DNA of 64,000 nucleotides from Stenotrophomonas sp. HITSZ_GD (GCF_029543105.1 NZ_JARQXB010000005.1:124001-188000); one strand, 5' to 3'; shown: positions 45,405-53,835, counted from the stretch's first letter. Translations and numbers: made by a program. Notes: generated from the letters alone by a model not told the origin.

Positions 45405-45659
45405 TTACTCTGCCTTGGCGTTGAGGTTCAGCCAGTACGGCTCGACCGTGCCCTTGACCTTCATCGTCATCGGGTTGCCGCGGCGGTCGCGCGACTTGCC
45501 GACCTGCACCTTGATCCAGCCTTCGCTCACCGAGTACTCCTCCACGTTGTCGCGCTCGATGCCGTTGAAGCGCACGCCGACGCCGCGCGCCAGCACGGCC
45601 TGGTCGTGGAACGGGCTGCGGGGATCGACGGCGAGATGGTCGGGCGGGGTATCGGACAT
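45405..45659 (-). CDS. DUF3297 family protein
   Basis: An 84-residue protein matching DUF3297: 'HLAVDPRSPFHDQAVLARGV', 'GVRFNGIERDNVEEYSVSEG', 'WIKVQVGKSRDRRGNPMTMK', ending 'VKGTVEPYW'. The family is small, cytoplasmic, common in Xanthomonadales and other proteobacteria, with no known function. It is divergent from the DUF6630-like gene. Confidence 0.9.
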   Translation of the reverse strand: MSDTPPDHLAVDPRSPFHDQAVLARGVGVRFNGIERDNVEEYSVSEGWIKVQVGKSRDRRGNPMTMKVKGTVEPYWLNLNAKAE

Positions 45660-45782
45660 GGCGCGAAACTCGGTGGAATGAGCGCGCTAGGATAGCCGGG
45701 ATCGCCGGCGCGTTGGCCGGCGATTGCCCGCCGGCCGGGTTCGCGGGCAGACTTTCCCGATCTCCCCATCGCTCCTGCCGCC

Positions 45783-46328
45783 ATGCCCGACAACAGCGCC
45801 GATTACGAAGACGACGAAGGCCTGATTTCCGATTTCGACGACGTCGACGGCCACGCCGCGCGGGTCTGGAACCTGCTGGTGCTGATCAATCCCGGCGACG
45901 AGGAAACCGCGCTGCGCCAGTTCGACGATTGGCGCCAGACCCTGGCCGAAGAGGCCGACGATCCGGAGAGCGAGCGCTGGTTCGAGGTGCTGGCCGAGTC
46001 GATCGACTGGACCTCCGGCTTCCACGTGGCGGCCGACGATGTGGAATCGCTGGTGACCGCGCTGGACGAGCTGGCCGCGCGCTGGAACCTGCGCATCGAC
46101 TGGGGCGGCGACCTGGACGATGAGGATTTCGCCGACGCGGTGGACGTGCCGACCCTGCTCGGCGTGGCCTACGACGGCCTGCGCGAGCACGGTTATTCGC
46201 TGTGGACCTGGAACACCGGCGGCGATGGCCATGCCGGCTGGGTGGCGCTGAGCCGCGACGACGAGGCGATGCTGGCGCTGTGCTCGCTGCTGGGCGTGGA
46301 AATCCGCCCGGCCAGCGATCCGTTCTAG
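45783..46328 (+). CDS. Acidic DUF6630-like protein
   Basis: A 181-residue, strongly acidic protein. The N-terminus is Asp/Glu-rich ('YEDDEGLISDFDDVDG'). The core 'LLVLINPGDEETALRQFDDW', 'FHVAADDVESLVTALDELAA', 'WGGDLDDEDFADAVDVPTLL' and 'GYSLWTWNTGGDGHAGWVAL' fits DUF6630, a family without known function. There is no signal peptide. A hairpin terminator follows. Confidence 0.82.
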   Translation: MPDNSADYEDDEGLISDFDDVDGHAARVWNLLVLINPGDEETALRQFDDWRQTLAEEADDPESERWFEVLAESIDWTSGFHVAADDVESLVTALDELAARWNLRIDWGGDLDDEDFADAVDVPTLLGVAYDGLREHGYSLWTWNTGGDGHAGWVALSRDDEAMLALCSLLGVEIRPASDPF

Positions 46329-46348
46329 TCCGCGAGGCTGGAACGGTT

Positions 46349-46375
46349 CACGGGATTGGCTTGGCCAATCCCGTG
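46349..46375 (+). terminator. Terminator hairpin
   Basis: CACGGGATTGGC with GCCAATCCCGTG, a perfect 12-bp stem with TTG loop, lies between the DUF6630-like gene and the convergent DUF4031 gene. Confidence 0.75.
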
Positions 46376-46383
46376 CGGGCAGG

Positions 46384-46677
46384 TCACCCGGCGTTGTCCT
46401 GCTCGCCGCGCGCCTGCGCGCGGGCATTGGCGATCACCGCCTTGAGCAGTTCGCGGTCGGTATGCCGCGAGATCGGCCGTGCGCCCAGGGCGATGGCCTG
46501 CTCGCGCAACGGCGCGGGCACGTCGTAGTGCGCGCCACTGAGCTTGTTCTGGAAGGCGCGGCGGGGAATGCCCAGCCGCGCGGCCATCGCGTGCAGTTCC
46601 GGCAGCGTGTCGGCCATCAGGTGCGCCCAGCGCTGGTCGCGCCATAGCTGGACGGCATCGTCGATGTAGACCGCCAC
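46384..46677 (-). CDS. DUF4031 family protein
   Basis: A 97-residue protein that starts at a GTG giving 'MAVYIDDAVQLWRDQRWAHL' and 'MADTLPELHAMAARLGIPRR', then 'GAHYDVPAPLREQAIALGA'; this is the DUF4031 pattern. Function is unknown. It begins 8 bases after the stop of the upstream gene on the same strand, so the two form an operon. No ATG fits the family start. Confidence 0.88.
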   Translation of the reverse strand: MAVYIDDAVQLWRDQRWAHLMADTLPELHAMAARLGIPRRAFQNKLSGAHYDVPAPLREQAIALGARPISRHTDRELLKAVIANARAQARGEQDNAG

Positions 46678-46685
46678 CGGAGCGC

Positions 46686-47168
46686 TCAGGCGTCCTTGGG
46701 CGCCGGCGCGGCGTCGTCGCCGTCGTCGTCGGTGGCCGCCGGGGCGTCGGCGTCGGATTCCTCGCCTTCGTCCTCGGCCGCGCCGGTGTCCTCGAACTCG
46801 GAAACCAGCATCGCCAGGTAGTCCTCGGCGGACTTGCCCTCGTCGGCGGCCAGGTCGTCGATCATCTGCTGCAACTGCTCGGAGTACTGCACGCTGACGG
46901 TCTTGCCTTCCTTCTCCTGCAGGTTGGCCAGGTGCTTGAGCATCGCCAGCATCGGCACCGGGTTGTCGGCGTTGCCCATGGTCTGGCCGCCGATGGACAG
47001 CAGCCATTCGCCGCCTTCCTGCAGGCCGATCGCCGCCACCACGCGCTGCTCGTCGTCGATCATCACCGCATGGTTGACCACCTGCTGGTCGCGGTTGAGG
47101 CGCAGGAACGGGCGCTTGGGCTGGCGCTTCTTGCGCTGGTCGCGCTTGGCCTTGGAATTGCGGGACAT
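46686..47168 (-). CDS. Conserved protein with acidic disordered tail
   Basis: A 160-residue protein. The N-terminus is very basic ('MSRNSKAKRDQRKKRQPKRP'). A central domain of about 100 residues follows ('NHAVMIDDEQRVVAAIGLQE', 'MLAMLKHLANLQEKEGKTVS'). About 35 acidic residues rich in Asp, Glu and Ala close it. The charge split suggests a nucleic-acid or ribosome-associated protein, but that is inference only. It is the first gene of a pair with the DUF4031 gene and divergent from the BlaI-like regulator. Confidence 0.8.
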   Translation of the reverse strand: MSRNSKAKRDQRKKRQPKRPFLRLNRDQQVVNHAVMIDDEQRVVAAIGLQEGGEWLLSIGGQTMGNADNPVPMLAMLKHLANLQEKEGKTVSVQYSEQLQQMIDDLAADEGKSAEDYLAMLVSEFEDTGAAEDEGEESDADAPAATDDDGDDAAPAPKDA

Positions 47169-47232
47169 CGGCGGGGCTCGGTTCGAATGGACCGCCATTC
47201 TACGGCGTGGGCGCGGACGCTCAGGCGCCTGC

Positions 47233-47261
47233 TTGACTACAGTTGTCGACAGGGGTAGCGT
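47233..47261 (+). promoter_or_regulatory. Candidate promoter of the BlaI/BlaR1-like operon
   Basis: TTGACT at 47233-47238 is a good -35 box. After 17 bases, TAGCGT at 47256-47261 is a weak -10 match. The first operator overlaps the -35 and spacer, and the second begins at the end of the -10, which suits autorepression. Confidence 0.55.
47234..47251 (+). promoter_or_regulatory. BlaI-type operator 1 (imperfect)
   Basis: TGACTACAGTTGTCGACA is an imperfect 7-4-7 dyad with the same layout as operator 2 and 13 of 18 identical positions. It covers most of the candidate -35 box and spacer. Confidence 0.55.
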
Positions 47262-47278
47262 GTCTACAAACGTAGACA
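47261..47278 (+). promoter_or_regulatory. BlaI-type operator 2 (perfect dyad)
   Basis: TGTCTACAAACGTAGACA is a perfect dyad (TGTCTAC-AAAC-GTAGACA) ending at the ribosome binding site of the BlaI-like gene. Its centre is 27 bp from that of operator 1. BlaI/MecI repressors bind such TACA/TGTA-containing dyads; the assignment is inferred from position and form. Confidence 0.7.
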
Positions 47279-47289
47279 GGAGTCCCCGC

Positions 47290-47676
47290 ATGTCTCGCAA
47301 GACCATTGGCGACCAGGAACTGGCGCTGCTGCAGTTCGTGGCCAGCGAAGGCGATGCCTCGGCCAGCGAGGTGGCCACCGCGTTCGGCGAACCGCGCGGG
47401 CTGGCGCGCTCCACCGTGCTGACCATGCTCGAACGCCTGCGCGGCAAGGGCTACCTGCGCCGTCGCCAGGCCGGCGGCGTCTACCGTTACGCGAGCGCCG
47501 CGCAACCGGAAGAAGTGGTGCGCTCGGCGGTGGGGCAGTTCGTGGAGAAGACCTTGCAGGGCTCGGTATCGCCTTTCGTGGCCTGGATGTCCGAGCGCCG
47601 CGATGTGAGCGACAACGAACTGGCCGAACTGGAGGCGCTGGTCGCCTCCTTGCAGTCGCGTCGACAGGAGCGCTGA
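47290..47676 (+). CDS. BlaI/MecI/CopY-family transcriptional repressor
   Basis: A 128-residue winged-helix repressor: 'IGDQELALLQFVASEGDASA', recognition helix 'GLARSTVLTMLERLRGKGYL', wing 'RRQAGGVYRYASAA', and a C-terminal dimerisation helix region. AGGAG lies 8 bases upstream of the ATG. BlaI repressors are inactivated by proteolysis triggered by a BlaR1-type membrane sensor, which is the next gene, one base downstream of the stop. Two dyads just upstream are likely its binding sites. Confidence 0.93.
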   Translation: MSRKTIGDQELALLQFVASEGDASASEVATAFGEPRGLARSTVLTMLERLRGKGYLRRRQAGGVYRYASAAQPEEVVRSAVGQFVEKTLQGSVSPFVAWMSERRDVSDNELAELEALVASLQSRRQER

Positions 47677-47677
47677 T

Positions 47678-49759
47678 ATGGACATGCTCATCGCGCTGAT
47701 GCAGACGGTGCTGGGGCGGCTGGCGTGGGCCACGCTGCAGTCGCTGCCGCTGGCCGCCGTGGTGTGGGCGTTGTGCCGCTGGGTGCCGCGCCTGGGCGCA
47801 AACGCGCGCTGCTGGCTGTGGTGGCTCGTCTCGCTGCAGCTGGTGCTCGGGCTGTGCTGGCCGAGCCCGCTTCGCCTGGCGCTGTTGCCTGCACCGCAAG
47901 CCGCTCCGGTGGTCACGCTGAGCCAGCCTGCGACGACCCCCGGCACGGCGGGTGCCACTGTCAGTGCCCGCGCCGCCGCGACGACGCAGGCCGCCGTGAC
48001 GATCGACGCCGCGCCGACGACGCCGACGCCCGCGTCCACGCCCACACCCGTGACCGGCCGCGCCCCGGCCTGGATGGCGTGGGCGCTGTGGAGCGCCTGG
48101 CTCGCCGGGGTGCTGGCGATGGCGATGCGCAGCCTCGCCGACCTGCGCGCCACCCGCCAGCGCCTGCGTACCAGCGAGGCGCGCCTGCCGCCCGCGCTGG
48201 CCGCGCAGTACCGCGAACTCACCGCGCGCCTGCACCTGCGCCGCGCCCCCGCGCTTCGCCTCGGCGAAGGGCTGGATTCGCCGCAACTGGCGGGCGTGTG
48301 GTCGCCCGTGCTGCTGATGCCGGCACAGCTGCTGCCGCGCATGTCCCCGGCGGCCGTCGAGATGGCGCTGCACCACGAACTGGTGCACTGGCAGCGGCGC
48401 GACCTGTTCTGGGGCTGGATCCCGGCCCTGGCGCAGCACTTGTTCTTCTTCCATCCGGTCGCCCATCTGGCCGCCCGCGAATATGGGCTGGCCCGCGAGG
48501 CCGCCTGCGACGCGGCGGTGCTCACCGACGATCGCCACGCACCGCAGGACTACGGCCGGCTGCTGCTGCAGTTCGGCGTGGCGCCGCGCGCGGTGGCGGT
48601 GGTGGGTGCGGCGTCGCCGAGCTTTGTACTGCTCAAGAGGAGACTCACCATGCTGCAGTCCCGTTCCGCTCCCTGGCGCGCAGGCGCCTTCGTGCTGGTC
48701 GCCGCGATCGCCGCGACCGGCGTGCTGCCGTATCGCGTGGTCGCCGCCGCGCCGGATGACCTGGACCCGGCGCACCGCGCCAACCTGGCCGGCGCCGCCG
48801 CGCCGGCGGCCAAGCCGGTCGCCAAACCCGTGGCCGCCGCGTTGCCCGCGCCTGCCGCCAAGCCGGCATCGCAGCCGGTGGTCAAGCCGGTCGCCGCGGC
48901 GCAGCCGCAGCCGGTGGTCGTGGCGGCGCCGGTGGTGAGCAGCGTGGCGGTGACCACGCCGCGCGTGGTCGTCGCCGGCACGCCGGGGATCGGCGACGTG
49001 CTGCCGCCGCCGCCGGCACCTCCGATGCCGCCGAGCCCGGTGGCCCCGGTGCCGCCCGCGCCGCCGGCACCCGCCGTCCAAGCGGTCCCGCCCGCGCCGC
49101 CCGCACCGCCGGCGTCCCCGGCGCCCGCGCCGATGCGCGGCACCTTCACCTTCGTAGACAACGACGATGCGCGCAACGCGTGGGTGTTGATGGAAGGCAA
49201 CCACGTACACGCCTTCGGCACGCCGGACGACCTGCGGGCGGCGCGCTCGCAGCAGAAGAACGGCGAGGCCTTGTGGTGGGTGCGCGAGGGCAAGCAGCGC
49301 TACGTGGTGCGCGATGCCGCCACCTTGGCGCGGCTGCGCGATGCCTACGCGCCGCTGGCCGCACTCAGCGCACAGCAGAGCGCGTTGGGCGAGAAGCAGG
49401 GTGAACTGGGCCGTGCGCAGGGCGAACTCGGTGCCCGCCAGGGTGAGCTGGGTGTCAAGCAGGGCGAGATCGCCACACGCATCTCGCGGCTGGCGCTGGA
49501 ACAGCGCAACGCGGAGATGTCCGGCAAACCGCTTTCGCAGGCGCGCCAGCAGGCCGCCGAGCGCGAGCAGCACGAGCTTGCCCGGCAGATGCAGGCGCTG
49601 GCCGCGCAGCAGGCCGCGTTGGGCAGCCGCCAAGGCGCGCTCGGCACCCAGCAAAGCGAATTGGGCAAGCGCCAGCAAGCGGCGCTGGCGCAACTTCGCG
49701 CCGAGGGCGACCAGCTGGCGCGCGACGCGATCGCCAGCGGCAAGGCGCAGCGGCTGTAA
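47678..49759 (+). CDS. BlaR1/M56-type membrane metallopeptidase with Pro-rich linker and repetitive coiled-coil tail
   Basis: A 693-residue protein. Membrane helices lie near 12-35, 45-70 and 130-150. The M56 zinc peptidase motif H233-E-L-V-H237 and Glu274 in 'REAACDAAVL' are intact. A fourth membrane segment (about 345-365) leads to about 110 residues rich in Pro, Ala and Val, then a small domain ('TFTFVDNDDARNAWVLMEGN', 'WVREGKQRYVVRDAATLARL'). The final 170 residues have heptad-like 'QGELG' repeats. The penicillin-binding sensor domain of true BlaR1 is missing, so it senses something else. It should relieve repression by the BlaI-like protein. Confidence 0.88.
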   Translation: MDMLIALMQTVLGRLAWATLQSLPLAAVVWALCRWVPRLGANARCWLWWLVSLQLVLGLCWPSPLRLALLPAPQAAPVVTLSQPATTPGTAGATVSARAAATTQAAVTIDAAPTTPTPASTPTPVTGRAPAWMAWALWSAWLAGVLAMAMRSLADLRATRQRLRTSEARLPPALAAQYRELTARLHLRRAPALRLGEGLDSPQLAGVWSPVLLMPAQLLPRMSPAAVEMALHHELVHWQRRDLFWGWIPALAQHLFFFHPVAHLAAREYGLAREAACDAAVLTDDRHAPQDYGRLLLQFGVAPRAVAVVGAASPSFVLLKRRLTMLQSRSAPWRAGAFVLVAAIAATGVLPYRVVAAAPDDLDPAHRANLAGAAAPAAKPVAKPVAAALPAPAAKPASQPVVKPVAAAQPQPVVVAAPVVSSVAVTTPRVVVAGTPGIGDVLPPPPAPPMPPSPVAPVPPAPPAPAVQAVPPAPPAPPASPAPAPMRGTFTFVDNDDARNAWVLMEGNHVHAFGTPDDLRAARSQQKNGEALWWVREGKQRYVVRDAATLARLRDAYAPLAALSAQQSALGEKQGELGRAQGELGARQGELGVKQGEIATRISRLALEQRNAEMSGKPLSQARQQAAEREQHELARQMQALAAQQAALGSRQGALGTQQSELGKRQQAALAQLRAEGDQLARDAIASGKAQRL

Positions 49760-49772
49760 CGCCGCCGCGCGA

Positions 49773-50789
49773 TCAGTGCTGTGCCGGTGCGGTGGCTTGC
49801 GTAGCCAACGCCGCGCCGGCAGGCGCGACGGGCGCGGCCGTGGCGGAAGGCGCATCGCCGGCCGCGGGCGCATCCGGCATGCGCGTATCGGCATCGGGCA
49901 GCACCGGGCCCACGGCCAGCGGCCGCGCGCCTTCGCCCAGCAAGGCTTCCTCCGCATCGTGGGTCATCACCACGATGCTGATGCGGCGATTGATCGGGTT
50001 GTCCGGCTGGGTCTTGTCGAATAGCACCGACGAGGCCAGGCCCACCACGCGGCTGACCTTGTCCTCGGCCATGCCGCCATCGACCAGCGCGCGCCGCGCC
50101 GCATTGGCGCGGTCCGCGCTCAACTCCCAGTTCCCGTAGCCGCGCGTGTTGCTGTAAGCGGTGATGTCGGTGTGGCCGGTGATGCTGATGTGGTTGGGCA
50201 CCTGGTTGATGAACTGCGCCAGCTCGTGAAGGATCCCGCCGGTGTAGTCCTTCAGCCGCGCGCTGCCCATGTCGAACATCGGCCGGTTCTGCTTGTCCAC
50301 GATCTGGATGCGCAACCCGTCGGGCGTGAGGTCCAGCAGCAGCTGGTCCTTGAACGGCTCCAGCGCCTGGCTCTTGCCGATGGCTTCCTTCAGCTCCTGC
50401 ATCAGCGATTCGAGCTGCGCCTTCTCCTGCGCCTTGCGCTCTTCCTCGGTGGGCCCGGAAGCCTTCTTGTTGAACGGGTCCGGCCCCTGGCCCTTGGGAA
50501 TTTCCATGGTGCCGCCGAGCTTGATCATCGAGGTGCTCGCGCCGCCGGGCCCGTTCATGCCGGGCGCCGGCGCGGGGCTCTTGCCCTGCAGGGGGCTCGG
50601 GTTGCGGAAGTATTCCGACACCGCTTCGCGTTGCTTGGTGGTGGTCGCGCCGACCAGCCACATCACCAGGAAGAAGGCCATCATCGCGGTGACGAAGTCG
50701 GCATAGGCGACCTTCCAGGCCCCCCCGTGGTGGCTGGCCGCCTGCACCTTCTTGACCCGCCGCATGACGACGGTGGATTTCTCCGCCAT
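49773..50789 (-). CDS. motB: Flagellar stator protein MotB
   Basis: A 338-residue stator subunit. The single membrane helix carries the proton-binding Asp31 in 'VAYADFVTAMMAFFLVMWLV'. A plug/linker region of about 110 residues follows, then an OmpA-like peptidoglycan-binding domain (about 150-285: 'ISITGHTDITAYSNTRGYGN', 'WELSADRANAARRAL', 'NPINRRISIVV'). A Pro/Ala-rich tail ends it. It anchors the stator to the wall and conducts protons. It follows motA by 12 bases. No other flagellar genes are in the window. Confidence 0.95.
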   Translation of the reverse strand: MAEKSTVVMRRVKKVQAASHHGGAWKVAYADFVTAMMAFFLVMWLVGATTTKQREAVSEYFRNPSPLQGKSPAPAPGMNGPGGASTSMIKLGGTMEIPKGQGPDPFNKKASGPTEEERKAQEKAQLESLMQELKEAIGKSQALEPFKDQLLLDLTPDGLRIQIVDKQNRPMFDMGSARLKDYTGGILHELAQFINQVPNHISITGHTDITAYSNTRGYGNWELSADRANAARRALVDGGMAEDKVSRVVGLASSVLFDKTQPDNPINRRISIVVMTHDAEEALLGEGARPLAVGPVLPDADTRMPDAPAAGDAPSATAAPVAPAGAALATQATAPAQH

Positions 50790-50801
50790 GGCCGCGCGTC
50801 C

Positions 50802-51656
50802 TTACTTGATGCTCTTGAGGTGGGCCTCGAACTCGGAGAAGCCCGGGCGCACGTTCGATGGCAGCGTCTTGCGGGCGAACTCCAGGGCGATCTTCGGGTT
50901 GTAGCCGCGCAAGCAGGCCAGCAGGGCGGTCTTGACCGACTCGTAGATGCGCGCGTCCTGTTCGGCACGCGCTTCCACCGCCGCGGCGATGGGCCCGATG
51001 AAGCCATAGGCCAGCAGGATGCCCAGGAACGTGCCGACCAGCGCGCCGGCCACGTGCGCGCCGACCTCGGCGATGTCGCCGCCGATGGCGCCCATGGTGA
51101 TCACGATGCCCAGCACCGCCGCCACGATGCCGAAGCCGGGCAGGCCATCGGCCACCTTGGTCAGCGCGTGCGCCGGGGCCATCACTTCGTGGTGGTGCTT
51201 TTCCAGTTCCAGTTCCAGCAGCGGCTCGAGCTCGTGCGGTTCGATGTTGCTGCCGATCATCAGGCGCAGGCAGTCGGTGATGAAGTCGATCAGGTGGTGG
51301 TCGGCCAGCACCTTGGGGTAGTTGGCGAACAGGGCGCTCTCCTGCGGGCGCTCGACATGGTCTTCCAGCGCCATGAAGCCCTCGCGCCGCGCCTTGTTGA
51401 GCAGCTCGTAGATCAGGCTCAGCACGTCCAGGTAATCCTGGTTCTTGTACTTGGGCCCCTTGAACACCGCCGGCACCGCGGCCAGCGTGGCCTTGACGGT
51501 CTTGGCCGGGGTGCCGACCAGGAAGGCGCCCAGTGCCGCGCCACCGATGATCACCAGCTCGAACGGCTGCCAGAGCGCGGCCAGCTTGCCGTGCGCGCCG
51601 ACGTAGCCGCCCAGCACGCTCAGGACGACGATGAGGAGACCTACGATGATGAGCAT
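50802..51656 (-). CDS. motA: Flagellar stator protein MotA
   Basis: A 284-residue inner-membrane protein with four helices: 'MLIIVGLLIVVLSVLGGYVG', about 37-55, and 'LPGFGIVAAVLGIVITMG' with 'VGTFLGILLAYGFIGPIAAA' near 170-220. The long cytoplasmic loop includes the charged segment that meets FliG ('RREGFMALEDHVERPQ', 'EPHELEPLLELELEKHHHE'). The start ATG at 51656 matches the usual MotA N-terminus although no clear Shine-Dalgarno precedes it; a GTG nine codons upstream is the alternative. Confidence 0.95.
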   Translation of the reverse strand: MLIIVGLLIVVLSVLGGYVGAHGKLAALWQPFELVIIGGAALGAFLVGTPAKTVKATLAAVPAVFKGPKYKNQDYLDVLSLIYELLNKARREGFMALEDHVERPQESALFANYPKVLADHHLIDFITDCLRLMIGSNIEPHELEPLLELELEKHHHEVMAPAHALTKVADGLPGFGIVAAVLGIVITMGAIGGDIAEVGAHVAGALVGTFLGILLAYGFIGPIAAAVEARAEQDARIYESVKTALLACLRGYNPKIALEFARKTLPSNVRPGFSEFEAHLKSIK

Positions 51657-51755
51657 AGTGGCAGGGGGGAGGACGGATATCACAGTTTTCGGCCCCCCGG
51701 CCGATTTCTGAAGGTCGATCTGCCGCGCTGGCGGCGTGGCGGCGGCCGCGTTGTG

Positions 51756-52196
51756 TCAGCTGCCCGCGGGGGCGGCCTTCGTGCAGGCCTGCGCCTTGCC
51801 GCCGGCGAGGGTAAGTGTCGATTCCCCCTGGTGTTCCCAGAACTCGTTGCCGGCGGCATCGGCGTAGCGGGCGCCGGACGCCGACACGGCCGCGGGCAGG
51901 GTCAGCAGCTCGGGACCCACCTGCAGGCGAACCTCCTGGCGGCGGTTGTCGTAGTCGGCAGCCACCGGCTTGCCGTCACAGTTCCAGGCCACGGTGACGT
52001 GGCCGTTGTCGGCCGCAGGGGCGCTGGCGCCGCCGGCGTCGGTGCCGGCGGGCGGGGGCATGGTGTCGGCGCTCGGCGTGGCGGGGGACGCCGGGTCGGC
52101 GTCCGGTTGGCCGCAGCCGGCCAGGATCAACAGGGCCGCGCCGAGCGGCAGCAGGGCCGGAAGGACGGCGGGGATATCGGCGAGGCGGATGCGCAT
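51756..52196 (-). CDS. MliC-type lipoprotein (C-type lysozyme inhibitor)
   Basis: A 146-residue lipoprotein with lipobox L-I-L-A-G-C (Cys28), an Ala/Pro-rich linker of about 35 residues, and an MliC domain: 'VAWNCDGKPVAADYDN', then 'AVSASGARYADAAGNEFWEH' and 'STLTLAGGKAQACT', with the two cysteines that pair in this fold. MliC proteins on the outer membrane block C-type lysozyme by inserting a Ser/Lys loop in its active site. It lies upstream of motAB on the same strand with a 99-base gap, probably separate. Confidence 0.9.
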   Translation of the reverse strand: MRIRLADIPAVLPALLPLGAALLILAGCGQPDADPASPATPSADTMPPPAGTDAGGASAPAADNGHVTVAWNCDGKPVAADYDNRRQEVRLQVGPELLTLPAAVSASGARYADAAGNEFWEHQGESTLTLAGGKAQACTKAAPAGS

Positions 52197-52272
52197 CGGC
52201 GTCTTCCGTGGGGGAAAGGTCGCCGAAGGCTAGCCGCGCACAGGGTGCGCGGCCGTGAAACGCGCGTCCCGG

Positions 52273-52737
52273 TCAGGCCGTGCCGGCTTCGGCGCCTTCG
52301 CGCCCCAGCGGGTTCGGCAGCGGCTGGCCCTGCTCGGTGAAGCCCAGCGAGACCGAGTTGAGGCAATGGCGCTGGCGGGTCGGCGGCGGGCCGTCCGGGA
52401 ACACGTGGCCGAGGTGGCTGCCGCAGCGTGCACAGGTGATCTCGGTGCGGATCATGCCGTGGCTGGTGTCGCGGATCTCGCGGATGTGCGCCGGGTCGAA
52501 CGGGGCGAAGAAGCTCGGCCAGCCGGTGCCCGAATCGAACTTCGCGCTGGAGCGGAACAGCGGCAGCCCGCACAGGCGGCAGGTGTAGACGCCCTCCAGC
52601 TTGTTGTCGAGGAACACGCCGCAGAACGGCGCCTCGGTACCGTGCTGGAGCAGCACGCGCTTTTCCTCGCCGGTGAGGCCGGCGATCAGGGCGTCGCGCT
52701 GCGCGGGGGAGGGAGGCGAGAGGTCGAAATCGCTCAT
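52273..52737 (-). CDS. msrB: Peptide-methionine (R)-S-oxide reductase MsrB
   Basis: A 154-residue MsrB that reduces methionine-R-sulfoxide in proteins. Catalytic Cys125 is in '[11 protein letters not shown]'. The zinc site is formed by Cys53/Cys56 and Cys102/Cys105. Cys39 in 'EAPFCGVF' is the probable resolving cysteine. Other signatures are '[14 protein letters not shown]' and '[15 protein letters not shown]'. There is no signal peptide, so it is cytoplasmic. Confidence 0.96.
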   Translation of the reverse strand: MSDFDLSPPSPAQRDALIAGLTGEEKRVLLQHGTEAPFCGVFLDNKLEGVYTCRLCGLPLFRSSAKFDSGTGWPSFFAPFDPAHIREIRDTSHGMIRTEITCARCGSHLGHVFPDGPPPTRQRHCLNSVSLGFTEQGQPLPNPLGREGAEAGTA

Positions 52738-52819
52738 GGCGGTGCGTTCCGTGGAGGCGGCGGGAGCGCCGGTTCGCCAGTGGTAATGTGGGCGCCCCGG
52801 TCGCGTTCAAGGAACCGCC

Positions 52820-53209
52820 ATGCCGCATGCCACGGGCAGCTTCGAGGTGAAACTGCAGCCACAGCCCGCCCGCGAGGACGCCGGGCTGGGGCGGATGTCG
52901 CTGGACAAGGTCTTCCGCGGCGCGCTGGAGGCCACCTCGCGCGGCGAAATGCTCGCCGCGCGCACTGCGCAGGAAGGCTCGGCGGCGTATGTGGCCATCG
53001 AGACCGTGCAGGGCACGCTCGACGGCCGCGCGGGCGGCTTCGTGCTGGTGCATCGCGGGCTGCTGGACCGCGGGGCGCAAACCCAGGCCATCAGTGTAGT
53101 GCCCGATTCGGGAACCGGCGCGCTGGCCGGCCTGCGGGGCGAGATGAAGATCCGTATCGAAGGCGGCGCGCACTATTACGACTTCGATTACACCGTGCCG
53201 GCGAACTGA
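52820..53209 (+). CDS. DUF3224 family protein
   Basis: A 129-residue protein with the DUF3224 pattern: 'ATGSFEVKLQPQPAREDAGL', 'GRMSLDKVFRGALEATSRGE', 'YVAIETVQGTLDGRAGGFVL', 'HRGLLDRGAQTQAISVVPDS' and 'GTGALAGLRGEMKIRI'. The fold is an allene-oxide-cyclase-like barrel and the function is unknown. It is divergent from msrB. Confidence 0.92.
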   Translation: MPHATGSFEVKLQPQPAREDAGLGRMSLDKVFRGALEATSRGEMLAARTAQEGSAAYVAIETVQGTLDGRAGGFVLVHRGLLDRGAQTQAISVVPDSGTGALAGLRGEMKIRIEGGAHYYDFDYTVPAN

Positions 53210-53234
53210 GCCGCCGGCCACGCAAGGAGACTGC

Positions 53235-53666
53235 ATGCCGAACAAGAAGCCGCTGGTGGTTGCGATGTCGCTGGTGTGGCTGGCTGCGAGCCTGCCGGCC
53301 GCCGCGCAGGTGGTGGACCCGACGCAGACCCGCTCGACCACGCGCGTGGTGGTACCGCCGCCGCCCCCGCCGCCGCCGCGTCCAATCGACACGCCGCGGC
53401 CCACGCCGCCGCCGGGCATGCCCACGCGCCTGGACCAACGCGATACGCCCGCGCCGATCCAAGCGCCGGTGCAACGCGCGCCGCAACGCGACAACGACGA
53501 CGACGGCGCGCGGCGTATCGGCGCGCAGCCGGCAAAGGTGTACGACCGCAATGGCCGGGAACTCTCCGGCATGGAACAGGCCGGGCCCAACCGCGTGCGC
53601 GATACACGTACGGGCAAGTACTACGACACCGTGCCCTCCGGCGACGGGCAACGCATCCGCCCCTGA
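53235..53666 (+). CDS. Secreted proline-rich protein of unknown function
   Basis: A 143-residue protein with AAGGAG upstream, a signal peptide ending 'LPAAAQVVD', a run of eight prolines near residue 41, and a Pro/Arg/Gln-rich middle. The C-terminal 45 residues ('AKVYDRNGRELSGMEQAGPN', 'RVRDTRTGKYYDTVPSG') look like a short conserved motif. It is probably periplasmic or surface-exposed. Family not recognised. Confidence 0.78.
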   Translation: MPNKKPLVVAMSLVWLAASLPAAAQVVDPTQTRSTTRVVVPPPPPPPPRPIDTPRPTPPPGMPTRLDQRDTPAPIQAPVQRAPQRDNDDDGARRIGAQPAKVYDRNGRELSGMEQAGPNRVRDTRTGKYYDTVPSGDGQRIRP

Positions 53667-53835
53667 GGCTGAACGCGACGGGGGCATGAACGGTTCAATC
53701 CGTTGTGGCGCAGTCAGCTCGATCAATGGCGGAATCACCGGCATTTCTCGCGTGATTAACTGCTTTGGGGCGACCTTGTACGCGTGCCGCAAAACATTGC
53801 GCGGCGCATCCCCAAACCAAATAGAGAGTGCCGTC

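Noticed and set aside
48780-49110. Repetitive GC-rich stretch as a possible CRISPR or tandem-repeat locus
   Set aside because: It is in frame within the BlaR1-like gene and encodes its Pro/Ala/Val linker; there are no regular repeats with unique spacers.
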